Shown here in pieces: positions 1 to 9,223 of a stretch of DNA of 64,000 nucleotides. The stretch spans positions 1,420,457-1,484,456 of the forward strand of contig NZ_JAPPTI010000001.1 of the NCBI RefSeq assembly GCF_027587025.1, written 5' to 3'. Source of the stretch: Vibrio sp. LaRot3. GTDB taxonomy: Bacteria; Pseudomonadota; Gammaproteobacteria; Enterobacterales; Vibrionaceae. The notes under the pieces are model-generated. The model was given only the letters and a program-made list of their open reading frames with translations, did not search any database and was not told where the DNA came from. The position numbers and the translations under genes are program-made. Positions within the stretch are counted from its first letter, which is position 1, and every line of letters begins with the position of its first letter.

Positions 1-2496
1 CTGATCAATCATCTTTTTCTCGGCAGAGCGCTTTTCATCTGGTAGAGACGCTCGTGACTTAGACAAGCGTTCTCTAAATGAATGAATAGCTTGGCTGAAA
101 ATAAGACGGCGCACTTGAAGCTGCTTACGAAGTTGATGGTTGTTGCTCAGCAAGATCCGACTTTGATGGCGTAACTGATTGGTCTTTAACGCGACCTGAG
201 ATTTTAACTCTCGGTTAGCCACCGTCATGATTCTTGAGCGCCAATAAACAATTACCCCAATAAAACTCACTAGTGTAATGATGTATAACGCAAACGCCCA
301 AGTGGATAGATACCAAGGCTCTGTCACTCTAAAATGGAAACTGCTCTCTCTACCCCGTTCTAAGCCGTTCACCACCGGGCGCACATGCAATGTGTATTTA
401 CCCGGATATAAGCCTTCAAACGCGATTTGAAAGCCATCTAATGTCGTCCATCGAGTATCGTCACTCAAACGGTACTCTAGCGTCGAACCACTCACTTGCG
501 GTAATACGCCAATTTGGAAACCAATAGATTCACCGTAGGGAACGACCACCTTTTCTTGTGGGACTGAGCCAAAAGACACCATCTCTTGATTGACGCGAAC
601 ATTACTGAATATTGCGCGAGCTTCTGGCATTGGGCTCACTGACAAATCTTGAGTGATGATTCTCACCAAGCTGTGCCATGAACCAAGCAATAGTGCGGAT
701 TCAGAATCGGTATCTTTTAAACAAAAACCGGCGCTGAACTCATTATTGATAATGCCAAACGGTTGACCATAATGTGCAACGAGATCACCTGCAAAAGTAT
801 AATGACTCAAGCCAGCAGATGAGGTTAACCACATGCCATTGGTGTTCGACACGACACATTTAGGCGTAATGTGCTCATCTATCGTTGGCAACGTGCGCAA
901 GTATTCTGTGCGCAAGTCGAGCAGAAAGACGCCATAATTGCTAGCCACCCAAATATTGTCATCATTGGCTTCTGCGATACTGTGCACCGCCCCAAAATCG
1001 ACACTACCGGAAACAAAATGGAGCTGACCTGCTTTCAACACATAAACACCGTGTTCAGTGCCAAGCACCAAATGGCCTCTCTCAGTAACTAGCATGTAAG
1101 TTAAGCGTGCAGGCAGGTGCTTGGCTGACATCCATTCGGAGCCAAACTCCACCAGCGCACCAGACTTTGCATGATAACTCCACAAGTGAGACTCATCGGC
1201 TCCCCAAATATTGCCCGCCTTGTCCACTTCGAGAAATTTAACCGTGCTACTTTTAAGCAGCAATGGCAGTTTATCGTCTTGAACAACATGCCCCGTTGCC
1301 AAGTTGACGCAAACAATCCCTTGGTTGGTCGCAATCCAAACATTGCCCTGCCACTCTAGTACGTCATTTACTTTCCCTTTGTAGATGTACTCTTTCAAAT
1401 GCTCGTAGTCATGCTCAACAACAAATACACCTTTATGTGAAACCGCGATATAGCCCGAGCCATCTTTCAGCGGCGTAAGGTTGATTAGCTTAGAACCCGA
1501 GCCACTTTGGTTCAGTTCTTGGGAAGGAAAGCGCTCGAACTTATCACCAAAGAGAGAAAAATAATGCACGCCCTTGTTAGTGCCGATCCACATACCACCC
1601 GCATCATCATTAATAATCGAATGAACTTTACGGCCTTCTAAAGCGTAACCGGCATCTTCTTCACCTGAATACTGACGCGTTTCTCCGGTCAAAAATGAGT
1701 AAACGAACAACCCATTTTCGGTACCAATCCAATATTCTTCTTTGGTCTCGGCTATCGCTAAAGTGTGTGGCGCTGCGATAACAAATTTAGGTTTGCTCGT
1801 ATCATTAATATCAACAACAACGGCCCCTTTACTTGAACCTATAATCAGCTCTCTACGCTCTTCAGAAAAATACAGCTTCTCGATATAACGATTGTTCGAT
1901 TTGGGTACAAACTGGAAATGACCGCTCCCTTCAGAAACAAACACCCCAGCATTGGTGGCTAATGTCCATTTAGAACGGATAAGTAAGGCGTCATTGATTT
2001 TTAATGATGTGCCTTGGCTGTATTGATACAGCTCCATCAGCGAATAAGTTGAAAACTCACCACTGGCAACATGATAGGTATAAAAAGCGGTTTCATCTGT
2101 CACCCAAATGTAGCCACGACTCGCGCCAATTTTGATGATCTCAGAACCTGGAGGAAGGCTGAATACTAACTCCCTCTCATTTAGTGAGGTAGAGCGATAG
2201 ATTGAATTGTCGCTAAAGGTCCAGAATCGTTTTGCGTGAAACACGACCTGATCGGCCTCATAAGGCAGCGCTGAACCAAATTTAGGGGAAACGGTTTGAC
2301 CGTCAAAGAAGAGTACTTTGTCCTTAACATCATGAATCCAAAGGCCGCCGCCTTCAGCTAAGAACAGCTGTTTTGCTGCCACGACGCGTCCTTGGCTCTG
2401 CATCGGTAATGGATAAAATACCGAAGGCGAAGAGTCAAACGCGTAAACAACAGTTGATATGAAATAGAGCAGAGCCGCCCAAAAGGCTCGTTTCAC
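1..2496 (-). CDS. Two-component-type sensor with beta-propeller and Y_Y_Y domain (partial, C-terminus outside window)
   Basis: The frame is open from a GTG at 2496 to the left edge, 832 codons with no stop. An in-frame TAG two codons before the GTG fixes the start, and AGGG lies upstream of it. Residues 1-20 form a signal peptide ending VVYA. The body has many strands of the W-I-G-T-x-x-G type (for example WIGTNKGV and WIGTENGL), the signature of the Reg_prop propeller found in periplasmic sensors. A Y_Y_Y-like domain (LEYRLSDD, YTLHVRP) follows. A single membrane helix lies near residues 725-750, then a charged helix with the segment FSQAIHSFRERL. In this family the cytoplasmic part is usually a histidine kinase, a GGDEF domain or a DNA-binding domain; which one cannot be seen because the gene leaves the window. 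The class is confident, the output domain unknown. Confidence 0.8.
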   Translation of the reverse strand, partial: MKRAFWAALLYFISTVVYAFDSSPSVFYPLPMQSQGRVVAAKQLFLAEGGGLWIHDVKDKVLFFDGQTVSPKFGSALPYEADQVVFHAKRFWTFSDNSIYRSTSLNERELVFSLPPGSEIIKIGASRGYIWVTDETAFYTYHVASGEFSTYSLMELYQYSQGTSLKINDALLIRSKWTLATNAGVFVSEGSGHFQFVPKSNNRYIEKLYFSEERRELIIGSSKGAVVVDINDTSKPKFVIAAPHTLAIAETKEEYWIGTENGLFVYSFLTGETRQYSGEEDAGYALEGRKVHSIINDDAGGMWIGTNKGVHYFSLFGDKFERFPSQELNQSGSGSKLINLTPLKDGSGYIAVSHKGVFVVEHDYEHLKEYIYKGKVNDVLEWQGNVWIATNQGIVCVNLATGHVVQDDKLPLLLKSSTVKFLEVDKAGNIWGADESHLWSYHAKSGALVEFGSEWMSAKHLPARLTYMLVTERGHLVLGTEHGVYVLKAGQLHFVSGSVDFGAVHSIAEANDDNIWVASNYGVFLLDLRTEYLRTLPTIDEHITPKCVVSNTNGMWLTSSAGLSHYTFAGDLVAHYGQPFGIINNEFSAGFCLKDTDSESALLLGSWHSLVRIITQDLSVSPMPEARAIFSNVRVNQEMVSFGSVPQEKVVVPYGESIGFQIGVLPQVSGSTLEYRLSDDTRWTTLDGFQIAFEGLYPGKYTLHVRPVVNGLERGRESSFHFRVTEPWYLSTWAFALYIITLVSFIGVIVYWRSRIMTVANRELKSQVALKTNQLRHQSRILLSNNHQLRKQLQVRRLIFSQAIHSFRERLSKSRASLPDEKRSAEKKMIDQ

Positions 2497-2524
2497 CAGC
2501 TAAATCCCTAGCAGCAATAAACAG

Positions 2525-2557
2525 CAAAAAAGGAAGTGACTCACTCCGAATCACTTC
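2525..2557 (-). terminator. Intrinsic terminator downstream of znuA
   Basis: A GAAGTGA/TCACTTC stem is followed, read leftward, by a run of T. It ends the znuA transcript before the sensor gene on the same strand. Confidence 0.75.
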
Positions 2558-2648
2558 ATCAATAATTATGCCGTTCATTCTATTTCATATTGAGGGTGAT
2601 ACCTAATCTATTCACCCGATTTTGCAATGAACTTTGCCCGCAAGCCCA

Positions 2649-3536
2649 TTATTTAGACAAACAGTCTGAAAAACTCGCAGATAGTTGATCGATAAACTCA
2701 AAGTAGCTACCCGGTTTTACATCAATATTGGTGCCTAGAGGGTCAAGAACGCCGATCTTAGCGTCACTTCCACGAACTACAGACTCTACGACAGCAGGTG
2801 TAAATTGTGGCTCTGAGAAGACACATTTCGCTTTGCTTTCAGCCAGCGCGGTACGTATTTTAATCAAGGTTTTTGCACCCGGTTTACGTTCAGGGCTCAC
2901 CGTGAAATGGCCTAAGCTGTTTAAGCCATAATCTTTCTCAAAATAGGTATAAGCGTCATGGAATACAAAGTAACCTTCCTGATTAACAGCCGCTAGCTGC
3001 GCTGTTACCTGCTGCTTTTTATCCGCATATTGTTTAACAAACGCATCATAGTTCGCTTGGTAAGCAGTTGCGTTTTCTGGATCGACTTTCGTTAGACGAT
3101 CTTTGATGGCCTCAGCGGCTTGAAGTGTAGGTTTGTAACCCAACCAGAAGTGTGGATCATGGCTACCATGATCATGCCCATGGTGATCATGATGGTCATG
3201 TTCTTCGCCAAATTCACGTAGCTCTAAACCATCAACGTCTGAGATAGTTAGCACTGAAGGTTGCTTTTCTAGTACTTTTTCCATGAAAGGTTCGAGATCA
3301 TGGCCAAACCAAATCACTAAATCAGCATCCACTACTTTTTTTACATCAGATGGACGCATCGCATAATCGTGAGGAGAAGTATTTGAATTCAAGAGTACCT
3401 GAGGTTCACTCACCCCTTGAGTGATTTCAGCGGTGATCATTTGAATCGGTTTAATACTGGTTAAAATCGTTTGAGCTTGTGCAGCAATTGGCAAGGCTGC
3501 TAAGACACTAAATAGAGCAATCTTTTTTTTCATCAT
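2649..3536 (-). CDS. znuA: Zinc ABC transporter, periplasmic zinc-binding protein ZnuA
   Basis: This is the solute-binding protein that captures Zn2+ in the periplasm and delivers it to ZnuB. The signal peptide reads MKKKIALFSVLAALPIAAQA. The cluster A-I SBP fold shows its metal-ligand histidines in SPHDYAMRPSD and FHDAYTYFEKDYG, and a His/Asp-rich loop at about residues 115-130 (HDHHDHHGHDHG) that is typical of ZnuA. A longer frame back to 3572 would begin at a TTG that overlaps the Zur-like palindrome, so the ATG at 3536 (or the adjacent ATG at 3533) is the better start. It is divergent from znuC-znuB. The product is about 295 aa, normal for the family. Confidence 0.95.
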   Translation of the reverse strand: MMKKKIALFSVLAALPIAAQAQTILTSIKPIQMITAEITQGVSEPQVLLNSNTSPHDYAMRPSDVKKVVDADLVIWFGHDLEPFMEKVLEKQPSVLTISDVDGLELREFGEEHDHHDHHGHDHGSHDPHFWLGYKPTLQAAEAIKDRLTKVDPENATAYQANYDAFVKQYADKKQQVTAQLAAVNQEGYFVFHDAYTYFEKDYGLNSLGHFTVSPERKPGAKTLIKIRTALAESKAKCVFSEPQFTPAVVESVVRGSDAKIGVLDPLGTNIDVKPGSYFEFIDQLSASFSDCLSK

Positions 3537-3573
3537 CTTGTTCGACACACGAGTAGCTTTTAAGAAGCCCAAA

Positions 3574-3588
3574 TGTTACATTATAACA
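3574..3588. promoter_or_regulatory. Zur-like operator between znuA and znuC
   Basis: TGTTACATTATAACA is a nearly perfect palindrome (TGTTA-N5-TAACA) with AAA in front. It closely resembles the gammaproteobacterial Zur box (GTTATANNATAAC core). It lies in the roughly 80-bp space between the divergent zinc-uptake genes, where one operator could shut off both directions in zinc-replete cells. Confidence 0.8.
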
Positions 3589-3615
3589 CAAGTTAATTGC
3601 AAATGAGTTCCATTC

Positions 3616-4407
3616 ATGTCGTCACTCGTCGAACTCGACACCATCTCCGTACAGTTTGATGGCCGTAAAGTCCTGGATAACGTTAGCTTATCTTTAAGCC
3701 GAGGTGAGATTACCACCCTTGTAGGCCCAAACGGTGCAGGTAAATCCACACTGGTAAAAGTTTTACTCGGACTACAGAAGTCGTACCAAGGGAAAATAAA
3801 TAAACCCAAAGGTCTTAAAATCGGCTACGTACCACAAAAGCTAAAACTTAATGATTCACTGCCGCTTAACGTAACCCGTTTTCTCTCTTTAGCTGGGCGC
3901 TATAGCCAGCAAGAGATATTGGAAGCGTTAAAGCTGGTTGGTGCTGAGCACCTTATCAAATCGAATATGCACGCTTTGTCTGGCGGTGAAAACCAGCGCG
4001 TGATGCTTGCGCGTGCACTGCTGCAACGCCCAGGCTTACTTGTATTGGATGAGCCAGCTCAAGGTGTAGATGTTCAGGGACAGATCGACCTTTACGATCT
4101 GATTAATACCATTCGCCATCGTTTTAACTGCGCGGTATTTATGGTGTCGCATGATCTCCATTTAGTAATGGCTAAAACCGATCATGTCATTTGTCTGCAT
4201 CATCATATTTGTTGCTCAGGCGCGCCAGCAACGATTACCCAACACCCAAAATATATCGCGCTATTTGGCCATCATTCACCGCAAGAAAGTTTGGCTTTTT
4301 ACCATCACCAGCATAGCCATCATCACCATGACTTAGCCGGTCAGCCGGTTTCTGGAGAGGCGGATAACTGTTCACATCACTCTCACGGGCACCATCACCA
4401 TGATTGA
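3616..4407 (+). CDS. znuC: Zinc ABC transporter ATPase ZnuC
   Basis: This is the cytoplasmic ATPase that powers ZnuB. It shows Walker [10 protein letters not shown] (residues 37-45), signature LSGGENQRV (121-129), Walker B LLVLDEP (141-147) and the switch histidine in VSHD (177-180). The C-terminus carries an unusually His-rich tail, with clusters around residues 230-239 and 253-262 ([10 protein letters not shown] at the very end); it may buffer zinc or sense it, which is inference. The end overlaps the znuB start by 8 bp, implying coupled translation. The gene is expressed divergently from znuA and probably controlled by Zur. Confidence 0.95.
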   Translation: MSSLVELDTISVQFDGRKVLDNVSLSLSRGEITTLVGPNGAGKSTLVKVLLGLQKSYQGKINKPKGLKIGYVPQKLKLNDSLPLNVTRFLSLAGRYSQQEILEALKLVGAEHLIKSNMHALSGGENQRVMLARALLQRPGLLVLDEPAQGVDVQGQIDLYDLINTIRHRFNCAVFMVSHDLHLVMAKTDHVICLHHHICCSGAPATITQHPKYIALFGHHSPQESLAFYHHQHSHHHHDLAGQPVSGEADNCSHHSHGHHHHD

Positions 4408-5182
4408 GTTTCTATTACCTTCTATTATTGCTGGCCTTGGCATCGCACTCATTGCTGGCCCGCTTGGCTCGTTTGTCGTTTGGCGAAAAATGGCCTATTT
4501 CGGTGATACCCTAGCCCATGCTTCATTAATGGGTTTGGCACTTGGCTTCTTACTAGACATCAATTTATATCTAGCGCTCGTTATTTGCTGTTTAGCCTTG
4601 GCCGTGATTCTAGTGACATTGCAAAAACAGCAGTTAGTTGCAACAGATACGTTACTGGGCATTCTTGCTCACAGTGCTTTATCACTTGGCTTAGTGGCAG
4701 TCAGTTTCCTTGATAATGTTCGAATTGATTTAATGAGTTACTTATTCGGAGACTTATTAGCCGTTTCACCGACTGATTTGATTTTCATTTATTCAGGCGC
4801 AGTTGCTGTCGCCATTGTATTAGCGATTTTTTGGCGTCCGCTTCTATCAACGACTGTCAACGAAGACCTTGCAGCAGTTGAAGGCCATAACACCGATTTA
4901 ATGCGTCTTATCTTGATGTTATTAGTGGGCATGGTGATTGCTGTCGGTATGAAGTTCGTCGGCGCTCTGATCATGACCTCTTTGCTAATCATTCCAGCGG
5001 CAACAGCTCGACGCTTTGCACAAACACCAGAACAAATGGCGTTGATAGCCTCAGTTATCGGCTCTATCGCCGTACTGCTTGGCTTAAGCATGTCTTGGCA
5101 CTTTGATACCCCAGCAGGCCCATCGGTGGTTATCAGTGCGACCGCAATGTTCCTACTTGGCCAAATGAAGAAAGTCGCTTAA
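4400..5182 (+). CDS. znuB: Zinc ABC transporter permease ZnuB
   Basis: This is an ABC-3 family inner-membrane permease that forms the zinc channel with ZnuC and ZnuA. It has about eight hydrophobic segments beginning with [19 protein letters not shown]. The cytoplasmic loop [16 protein letters not shown] contains the conserved G-D-x-x-x-H-x-x-x-G coupling element. At 260 aa it is normal for the family. It is translationally coupled to znuC and followed by a bidirectional terminator shared with purF. Confidence 0.95.
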   Translation: MIEFLLPSIIAGLGIALIAGPLGSFVVWRKMAYFGDTLAHASLMGLALGFLLDINLYLALVICCLALAVILVTLQKQQLVATDTLLGILAHSALSLGLVAVSFLDNVRIDLMSYLFGDLLAVSPTDLIFIYSGAVAVAIVLAIFWRPLLSTTVNEDLAAVEGHNTDLMRLILMLLVGMVIAVGMKFVGALIMTSLLIIPAATARRFAQTPEQMALIASVIGSIAVLLGLSMSWHFDTPAGPSVVISATAMFLLGQMKKVA

Positions 5183-5203
5183 ATAGCAAAACCAATACAC
5201 AAA

Positions 5204-5236
5204 AAAGGCTTCCAAGATGGAAGCCTTTCTTTTATC
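5204..5236. terminator. Bidirectional terminator between znuB and purF
   Basis: The hairpin AAAGGCTTCCA-AGA-TGGAAGCCTTT has T-rich sequence on both sides, so it can end the converging znuCB and purF transcripts. Confidence 0.85.
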
Positions 5237-5254
5237 TCTTGCACACTAATCTGG

Positions 5255-6769
5255 TTATGCGCCTTCGTTGTGCAGCTCTAGGTTAACGAGCTCTTGCTGA
5301 ATCTCGCGTTGTACTTTCGCATCATCACTACGTAGTGACTCTAAGTACTCCAAGTATTGCTGTGAGATATCGCCAGTCACGTATTCGCCACTAAATACCG
5401 ACGTTTCAAATTTAGCGATATCACGATTACCTGAACCAACAGCGTCAACCAAATCTTCAATGGTTTGGAAGATAAGCTCGTCAGCACCGATTTGCTTACA
5501 AATCTGATCATTATCACGGCCATGAGCAATTAGCTCGTTTGCGCTAGGCATGTCGATACCATAAACGTTCGGGAAGCGAATCTCTGGAGCAGCTGACACC
5601 ATGAAGACTTTTTTAGCACCTGAATCACGAGCCATCTCAATAATCTGCTCTGATGTAGTACCACGTACAATCGAGTCATCAACCAGAAGAACGTTTTTGT
5701 CCTTAAACTCTGAACGAATAGCGTTAAGTTTGCGGCGAACTGATTTCTTACGTTGCTGCTGACCCGGCATAATAAAGGTACGGCCAACATAACGGTTCTT
5801 AACAAAACCTTGGCGGTACGGCTTATCAATCGCTTGAGCAATTTGCAGTGCAATGTCACACGAGGTTTCTGGGATAGGAATAACCACATCGATATCTAGG
5901 TGGCTGTATTCGTCACGAATACGATCACCGAGCTTTTTACCCATTTCAACGCGAGCGCTGTAAACCGAAATTTTATCGATGAATGAATCTGGACGAGCGA
6001 AGTAAACAAACTCGAACATACATGGGTTTAGCTCTGGATTGTCGGCACATTGCTGCGTGAACAACTCACCTTCAAAGGTTGCGTAAATCGCTTCACCTGG
6101 TGCAACGTCGCGCACGAAGTCAAAACCAACGGCATCTAGCGCGACAGACTCTGACGCCACCATGTACTCAGTACGACCATCAATTTCACGTTTACCTAGG
6201 CATAGAGGGCGAATACCTTTTGGATCGCGAAACGCAATCAAGCCGTGGCCAATGATCATCGCGACAACCGCGTATGCACCACGAATAGTACGATGAACAT
6301 TCGTCACTGCACGGAAAACATCTTCAGAGTCAACATCACCACGCACGGTATCAATCTCATGCGCAAGCACGTTAAGTAATACTTCTGAGTCCGAAGTGGT
6401 GTTTAGGTGGCGACGGTCTTTCTCAAACAATTTAGCACGAACTTCATTCGCATTAGTTAAGTTGCCGTTATGCGCCAGCGTAATACCAAATGGTGAGTTT
6501 ACATAGAATGGTTGAGCTTCAGAGGCGCTCGCACTACCTGCTGTCGGGTAACGAACATGCCCAATCCCTACTGTACCTTGCAGTCGTTGCATGTGTTTTG
6601 CTTCAAACACATCTTTCACCAATCCGTTCGCTTTACGCAGACGAAAACGATTGCTTTCTATGGTACAAATACCTGCGGCATCTTGGCCACGATGCTGTAA
6701 TACCGTCAATGCATCATAAATAGACTGGTTTACAGGCGTAGTGCCCACGATTCCAACAATACCACACAT
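5255..6769 (-). CDS. purF: Amidophosphoribosyltransferase PurF
   Basis: PurF catalyses the first committed step of purine synthesis, making phosphoribosylamine from PRPP and glutamine. The N-terminus MCGIVGIVG exposes the Ntn-hydrolase nucleophile Cys2 after Met removal. The glutaminase domain (about residues 1-230) is followed by a phosphoribosyltransferase domain with the PRPP motif [13 protein letters not shown]. At 504 aa it matches enterobacterial PurF. It is the last gene of the accD-folC-dedD-cvpA-purF run and probably shares the PurR-type control seen before cvpA. Confidence 0.97.
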   Translation of the reverse strand: MCGIVGIVGTTPVNQSIYDALTVLQHRGQDAAGICTIESNRFRLRKANGLVKDVFEAKHMQRLQGTVGIGHVRYPTAGSASASEAQPFYVNSPFGITLAHNGNLTNANEVRAKLFEKDRRHLNTTSDSEVLLNVLAHEIDTVRGDVDSEDVFRAVTNVHRTIRGAYAVVAMIIGHGLIAFRDPKGIRPLCLGKREIDGRTEYMVASESVALDAVGFDFVRDVAPGEAIYATFEGELFTQQCADNPELNPCMFEFVYFARPDSFIDKISVYSARVEMGKKLGDRIRDEYSHLDIDVVIPIPETSCDIALQIAQAIDKPYRQGFVKNRYVGRTFIMPGQQQRKKSVRRKLNAIRSEFKDKNVLLVDDSIVRGTTSEQIIEMARDSGAKKVFMVSAAPEIRFPNVYGIDMPSANELIAHGRDNDQICKQIGADELIFQTIEDLVDAVGSGNRDIAKFETSVFSGEYVTGDISQQYLEYLESLRSDDAKVQREIQQELVNLELHNEGA

Positions 6770-6804
6770 GTCCTAACCCTCGATTTGCGACAATGGCTGG
6801 CGCG

Positions 6805-7296
6805 TCAAGACACGCCAGATAAGAAACTCGATTTAGCTTGTAAATGTTCGAAAAACGGACGAATAATTACTTGGAAATGTTCTACCAGCTGAGATTGTTG
6901 CCACCAGTCGTTTTGATTCAAGGTAGTAAAAATATCAACAAAGAACAACACACCAGAGACGATCAACACGCCACGTAACGCTCCAAATACCACACCGAGT
7001 ATACGGTCAGTACCAGAAAGCCCTGTTTTCTGAACAAGCTGCCGTATTAAATAGTTAACCAACGCACCGATAATCAGCGTTGCTATAAATAGTGCAGCAA
7101 TTGCAGCGCCGTCCCGAATCATGTCATCTTGAATTTTAGTAAAGTACACCGCCAACCGACTGTAGTATGTACTGGCGATAAAAACAGCGCCAAACCAAAT
7201 TACCAACGACAAGGCTTCTTGAACGAAACCGCGAATTAAACTGATCACAGCCGATAGGCCGATCACACTTAAAATGACAATATCTAACCAATTCAT
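6805..7296 (-). CDS. cvpA: CvpA family inner-membrane protein
   Basis: This is a 163-aa membrane protein with four hydrophobic segments, starting MNWLDIVILSVIGLSAVISL and containing the family-typical RGFVQEALSL. CvpA is needed for colicin V production and has been linked to envelope integrity and bile tolerance; its molecular role is not settled. It is always next to purF in this group. A PurR-like operator lies about 50 bp upstream, so cvpA-purF likely has its own regulated promoter. Confidence 0.93.
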   Translation of the reverse strand: MNWLDIVILSVIGLSAVISLIRGFVQEALSLVIWFGAVFIASTYYSRLAVYFTKIQDDMIRDGAAIAALFIATLIIGALVNYLIRQLVQKTGLSGTDRILGVVFGALRGVLIVSGVLFFVDIFTTLNQNDWWQQSQLVEHFQVIIRPFFEHLQAKSSFLSGVS

Positions 7297-7344
7297 GTGT
7301 ATTCACATTCTAAGTTGGCGCGCATTTTAACAGAAAAAATGCCG

Positions 7345-7360
7345 ACGCAAACGTTTTCTT
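7345..7360. promoter_or_regulatory. PurR-like operator upstream of cvpA-purF
   Basis: ACGCAAACGTTTTCTT fits the PurR consensus ACGCAAACGTTTGCGT at 13 of 16 positions, including the central CAAACGTTT. It overlaps the dedD stop codon and sits in front of cvpA, the same location as the characterised PurR site of the E. coli cvpA-purF operon. Confidence 0.85.
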
Positions 7361-7913
7361 AAGGATTTAGTGGTTTAAATTTAAGCAATCGGCCTTTTGA
7401 ACCGGTAATTTTTTCCAATTCTAATATTTGGCGTTCTAGCTTATTTTTTGATACATCAGGGCCGATGATCACGCGAGTAAAACCGTTTTCTAATTTGGTG
7501 TGCGCTTGATAACCACGTTTTTGCAGATCTTTCACCACATTCTTTGCGTTATCTGCATTCTTCAATGCCATTAACTGAATGATCCAAGCACTGTCTTGGT
7601 ACTCATTCTTCTCTGGCACTTCTTTCACCACGACCGGAAGCGGTTTGTCTTCTTCTACTGCCGGTTTAGATTCTTGAGAAGGCGTTTCTACCACTACTTC
7701 CACTGGTGTCGGTGGTAGTGCGCTGCTGTCCTCTTCTGGCTCAAGAACCTCAAAAGTTTCAACATCACTTTGCAGTTCCGGTTTAATTGGAATACTCGCA
7801 ATTTCTTCTTGGTAATGTGTTTTCTTGCCATCTAACACGTCTGGCAAAAAAATCGCACCCAAAGAGACGAGTATTACAGTACCGACTAGGCGATTTTGGA
7901 ATTTACTTGCCAT
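7359..7913 (-). CDS. dedD: SPOR-domain cell-division protein DedD
   Basis: This is an inner-membrane protein with one N-terminal helix (about residues 9-25, LVGTVILVSLGAIFLPDVL), a Pro/Glu-rich periplasmic linker and a C-terminal SPOR domain (about 105-184, starting AWIIQLMALKNADNAKNVV). SPOR domains bind denuded septal peptidoglycan, and DedD supports constriction together with FtsN. Its start codon abuts the folC stop. At 184 aa it is slightly shorter than E. coli DedD. It belongs to the accD-folC-dedD operon. Confidence 0.93.
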   Translation of the reverse strand: MASKFQNRLVGTVILVSLGAIFLPDVLDGKKTHYQEEIASIPIKPELQSDVETFEVLEPEEDSSALPPTPVEVVVETPSQESKPAVEEDKPLPVVVKEVPEKNEYQDSAWIIQLMALKNADNAKNVVKDLQKRGYQAHTKLENGFTRVIIGPDVSKNKLERQILELEKITGSKGRLLKFKPLNP

Positions 7914-9179
7914 TTATGCTCCTTTGCTGTGCCAGTGCTCAAGTACCTCACCAACGGTGTGGAACGAGCCAACGACAATAATGACATCTTGACTGCTGAC
8001 TTTTGTCATCGCTGCATCAAATGCCGCTACAGCGCTGTCATAGCGTGTTGTCCCATCAGGTAAGTAAGCACATAACTCTTCCGCTTTAGCTGCTCTAGGC
8101 CCAGTTAACGAAGCTGGATACCACGCAGTAGCGAGGGGGGATAAAATTTCTAACGTCGATTTAATATCTTTGTCATGTAACATCGCGACCACTAGATGGA
8201 TCGCTTGATCTGGGTATTGTTGTTGAACTCGTTCAACCAAGTATTGCGCAGAATGTGGATTGTGGGCCACATCAAGCAACACAGTAGGCTCAGAGCTAAT
8301 CAATTGCATGCGCCCCGGTAACTGCGCGTTGCGTAGACCATTAACGATATTAACGTCACTCAAATCTAAATGAGCTGTCGCTAACGCCATTAGCGCCGTA
8401 GCCGCATTTGGCAATGGTAGATTTGGAATCGGTAAATCAGTCAGTTCAAAACTGCCATGCTGCCAACGCCAAGTCGATTCTGAGGTGGTCTGGTACTCAT
8501 ACTGAATACCCACTTGGTAAAACTCAGCACCAATATCATCCGCATGCGCGGCTACCGTTGCGGGCGCTTTCGGTTGACCACATATTGCAGGCTTAGCCGA
8601 GCGGAAAATACCCGCTTTTTCAAAACCAATGACATTGATGTCATCGCCTAGCCAATCAACATGATCAATAGCTAAGCTGGTGATTAACGAAACATCGTGA
8701 TCAACGACATTGGTTGCATCTAATCGACCGCCTAAACCGACTTCAAGCAGTACAACGTCTACTTTCTCGGTTTGAAACAGGCGAAGCGCAGCTAATGTAC
8801 CGTACTCGAAAAAGCTTAAGCTAATATCACCACGTTGCTGCTCTATAAAATCAAAAGCCTGAACATGCTTTTCATCGGCCAGGTCTTGGCCATTGATACG
8901 CACGCGTTCGTTGTAACGAATTAGATGTGGTGAACTGTAAACCCCAACAGAGTAGCCTGCATCAAGCAAGATAGCTTCCATCATGGCGCAGGTTGACCCT
9001 TTACCGTTCGTGCCGGCAACGGTAATCACCGTAGGAGCAGGTTTAGTAAGGTTTGCTTTAGTTGCGACAGCTTGGACACGGTCTAAACCGAGATCGATCG
9101 CAGAGGTGTGGATATTTGTTAAATAATCAAGCCACATCGTAAGTGAAGATGTGGCTTGAGGAATTTGGGTTTGACTCAT
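7914..9179 (-). CDS. folC: Dihydrofolate synthase / folylpolyglutamate synthase FolC
   Basis: FolC is a bifunctional ATP-dependent ligase that adds glutamate to dihydropteroate and then to folates. It has the Mur-ligase-like P-loop GTNGKGS at residues 56-62, GLGGRLDATNVV in the central domain and DVAHNPHS in the C-terminal domain, both family signatures. At 421 aa it is normal. It directly abuts dedD and follows accD after a 44-bp gap; no good Shine-Dalgarno is visible, so translation may depend on the operon. Confidence 0.96.
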   Translation of the reverse strand: MSQTQIPQATSSLTMWLDYLTNIHTSAIDLGLDRVQAVATKANLTKPAPTVITVAGTNGKGSTCAMMEAILLDAGYSVGVYSSPHLIRYNERVRINGQDLADEKHVQAFDFIEQQRGDISLSFFEYGTLAALRLFQTEKVDVVLLEVGLGGRLDATNVVDHDVSLITSLAIDHVDWLGDDINVIGFEKAGIFRSAKPAICGQPKAPATVAAHADDIGAEFYQVGIQYEYQTTSESTWRWQHGSFELTDLPIPNLPLPNAATALMALATAHLDLSDVNIVNGLRNAQLPGRMQLISSEPTVLLDVAHNPHSAQYLVERVQQQYPDQAIHLVVAMLHDKDIKSTLEILSPLATAWYPASLTGPRAAKAEELCAYLPDGTTRYDSAVAAFDAAMTKVSSQDVIIVVGSFHTVGEVLEHWHSKGA

Positions 9180-9223
9180 CTAACTTTAACCAAGAAATTG
9201 GTGGTTGCTGTTAGTGTGTTACT

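Noticed and set aside
3537..3572. Twelve-codon N-terminal extension of ZnuA from a TTG
   Set aside because: The TTG lies against the Zur-like palindrome and the extension would precede a complete signal peptide.
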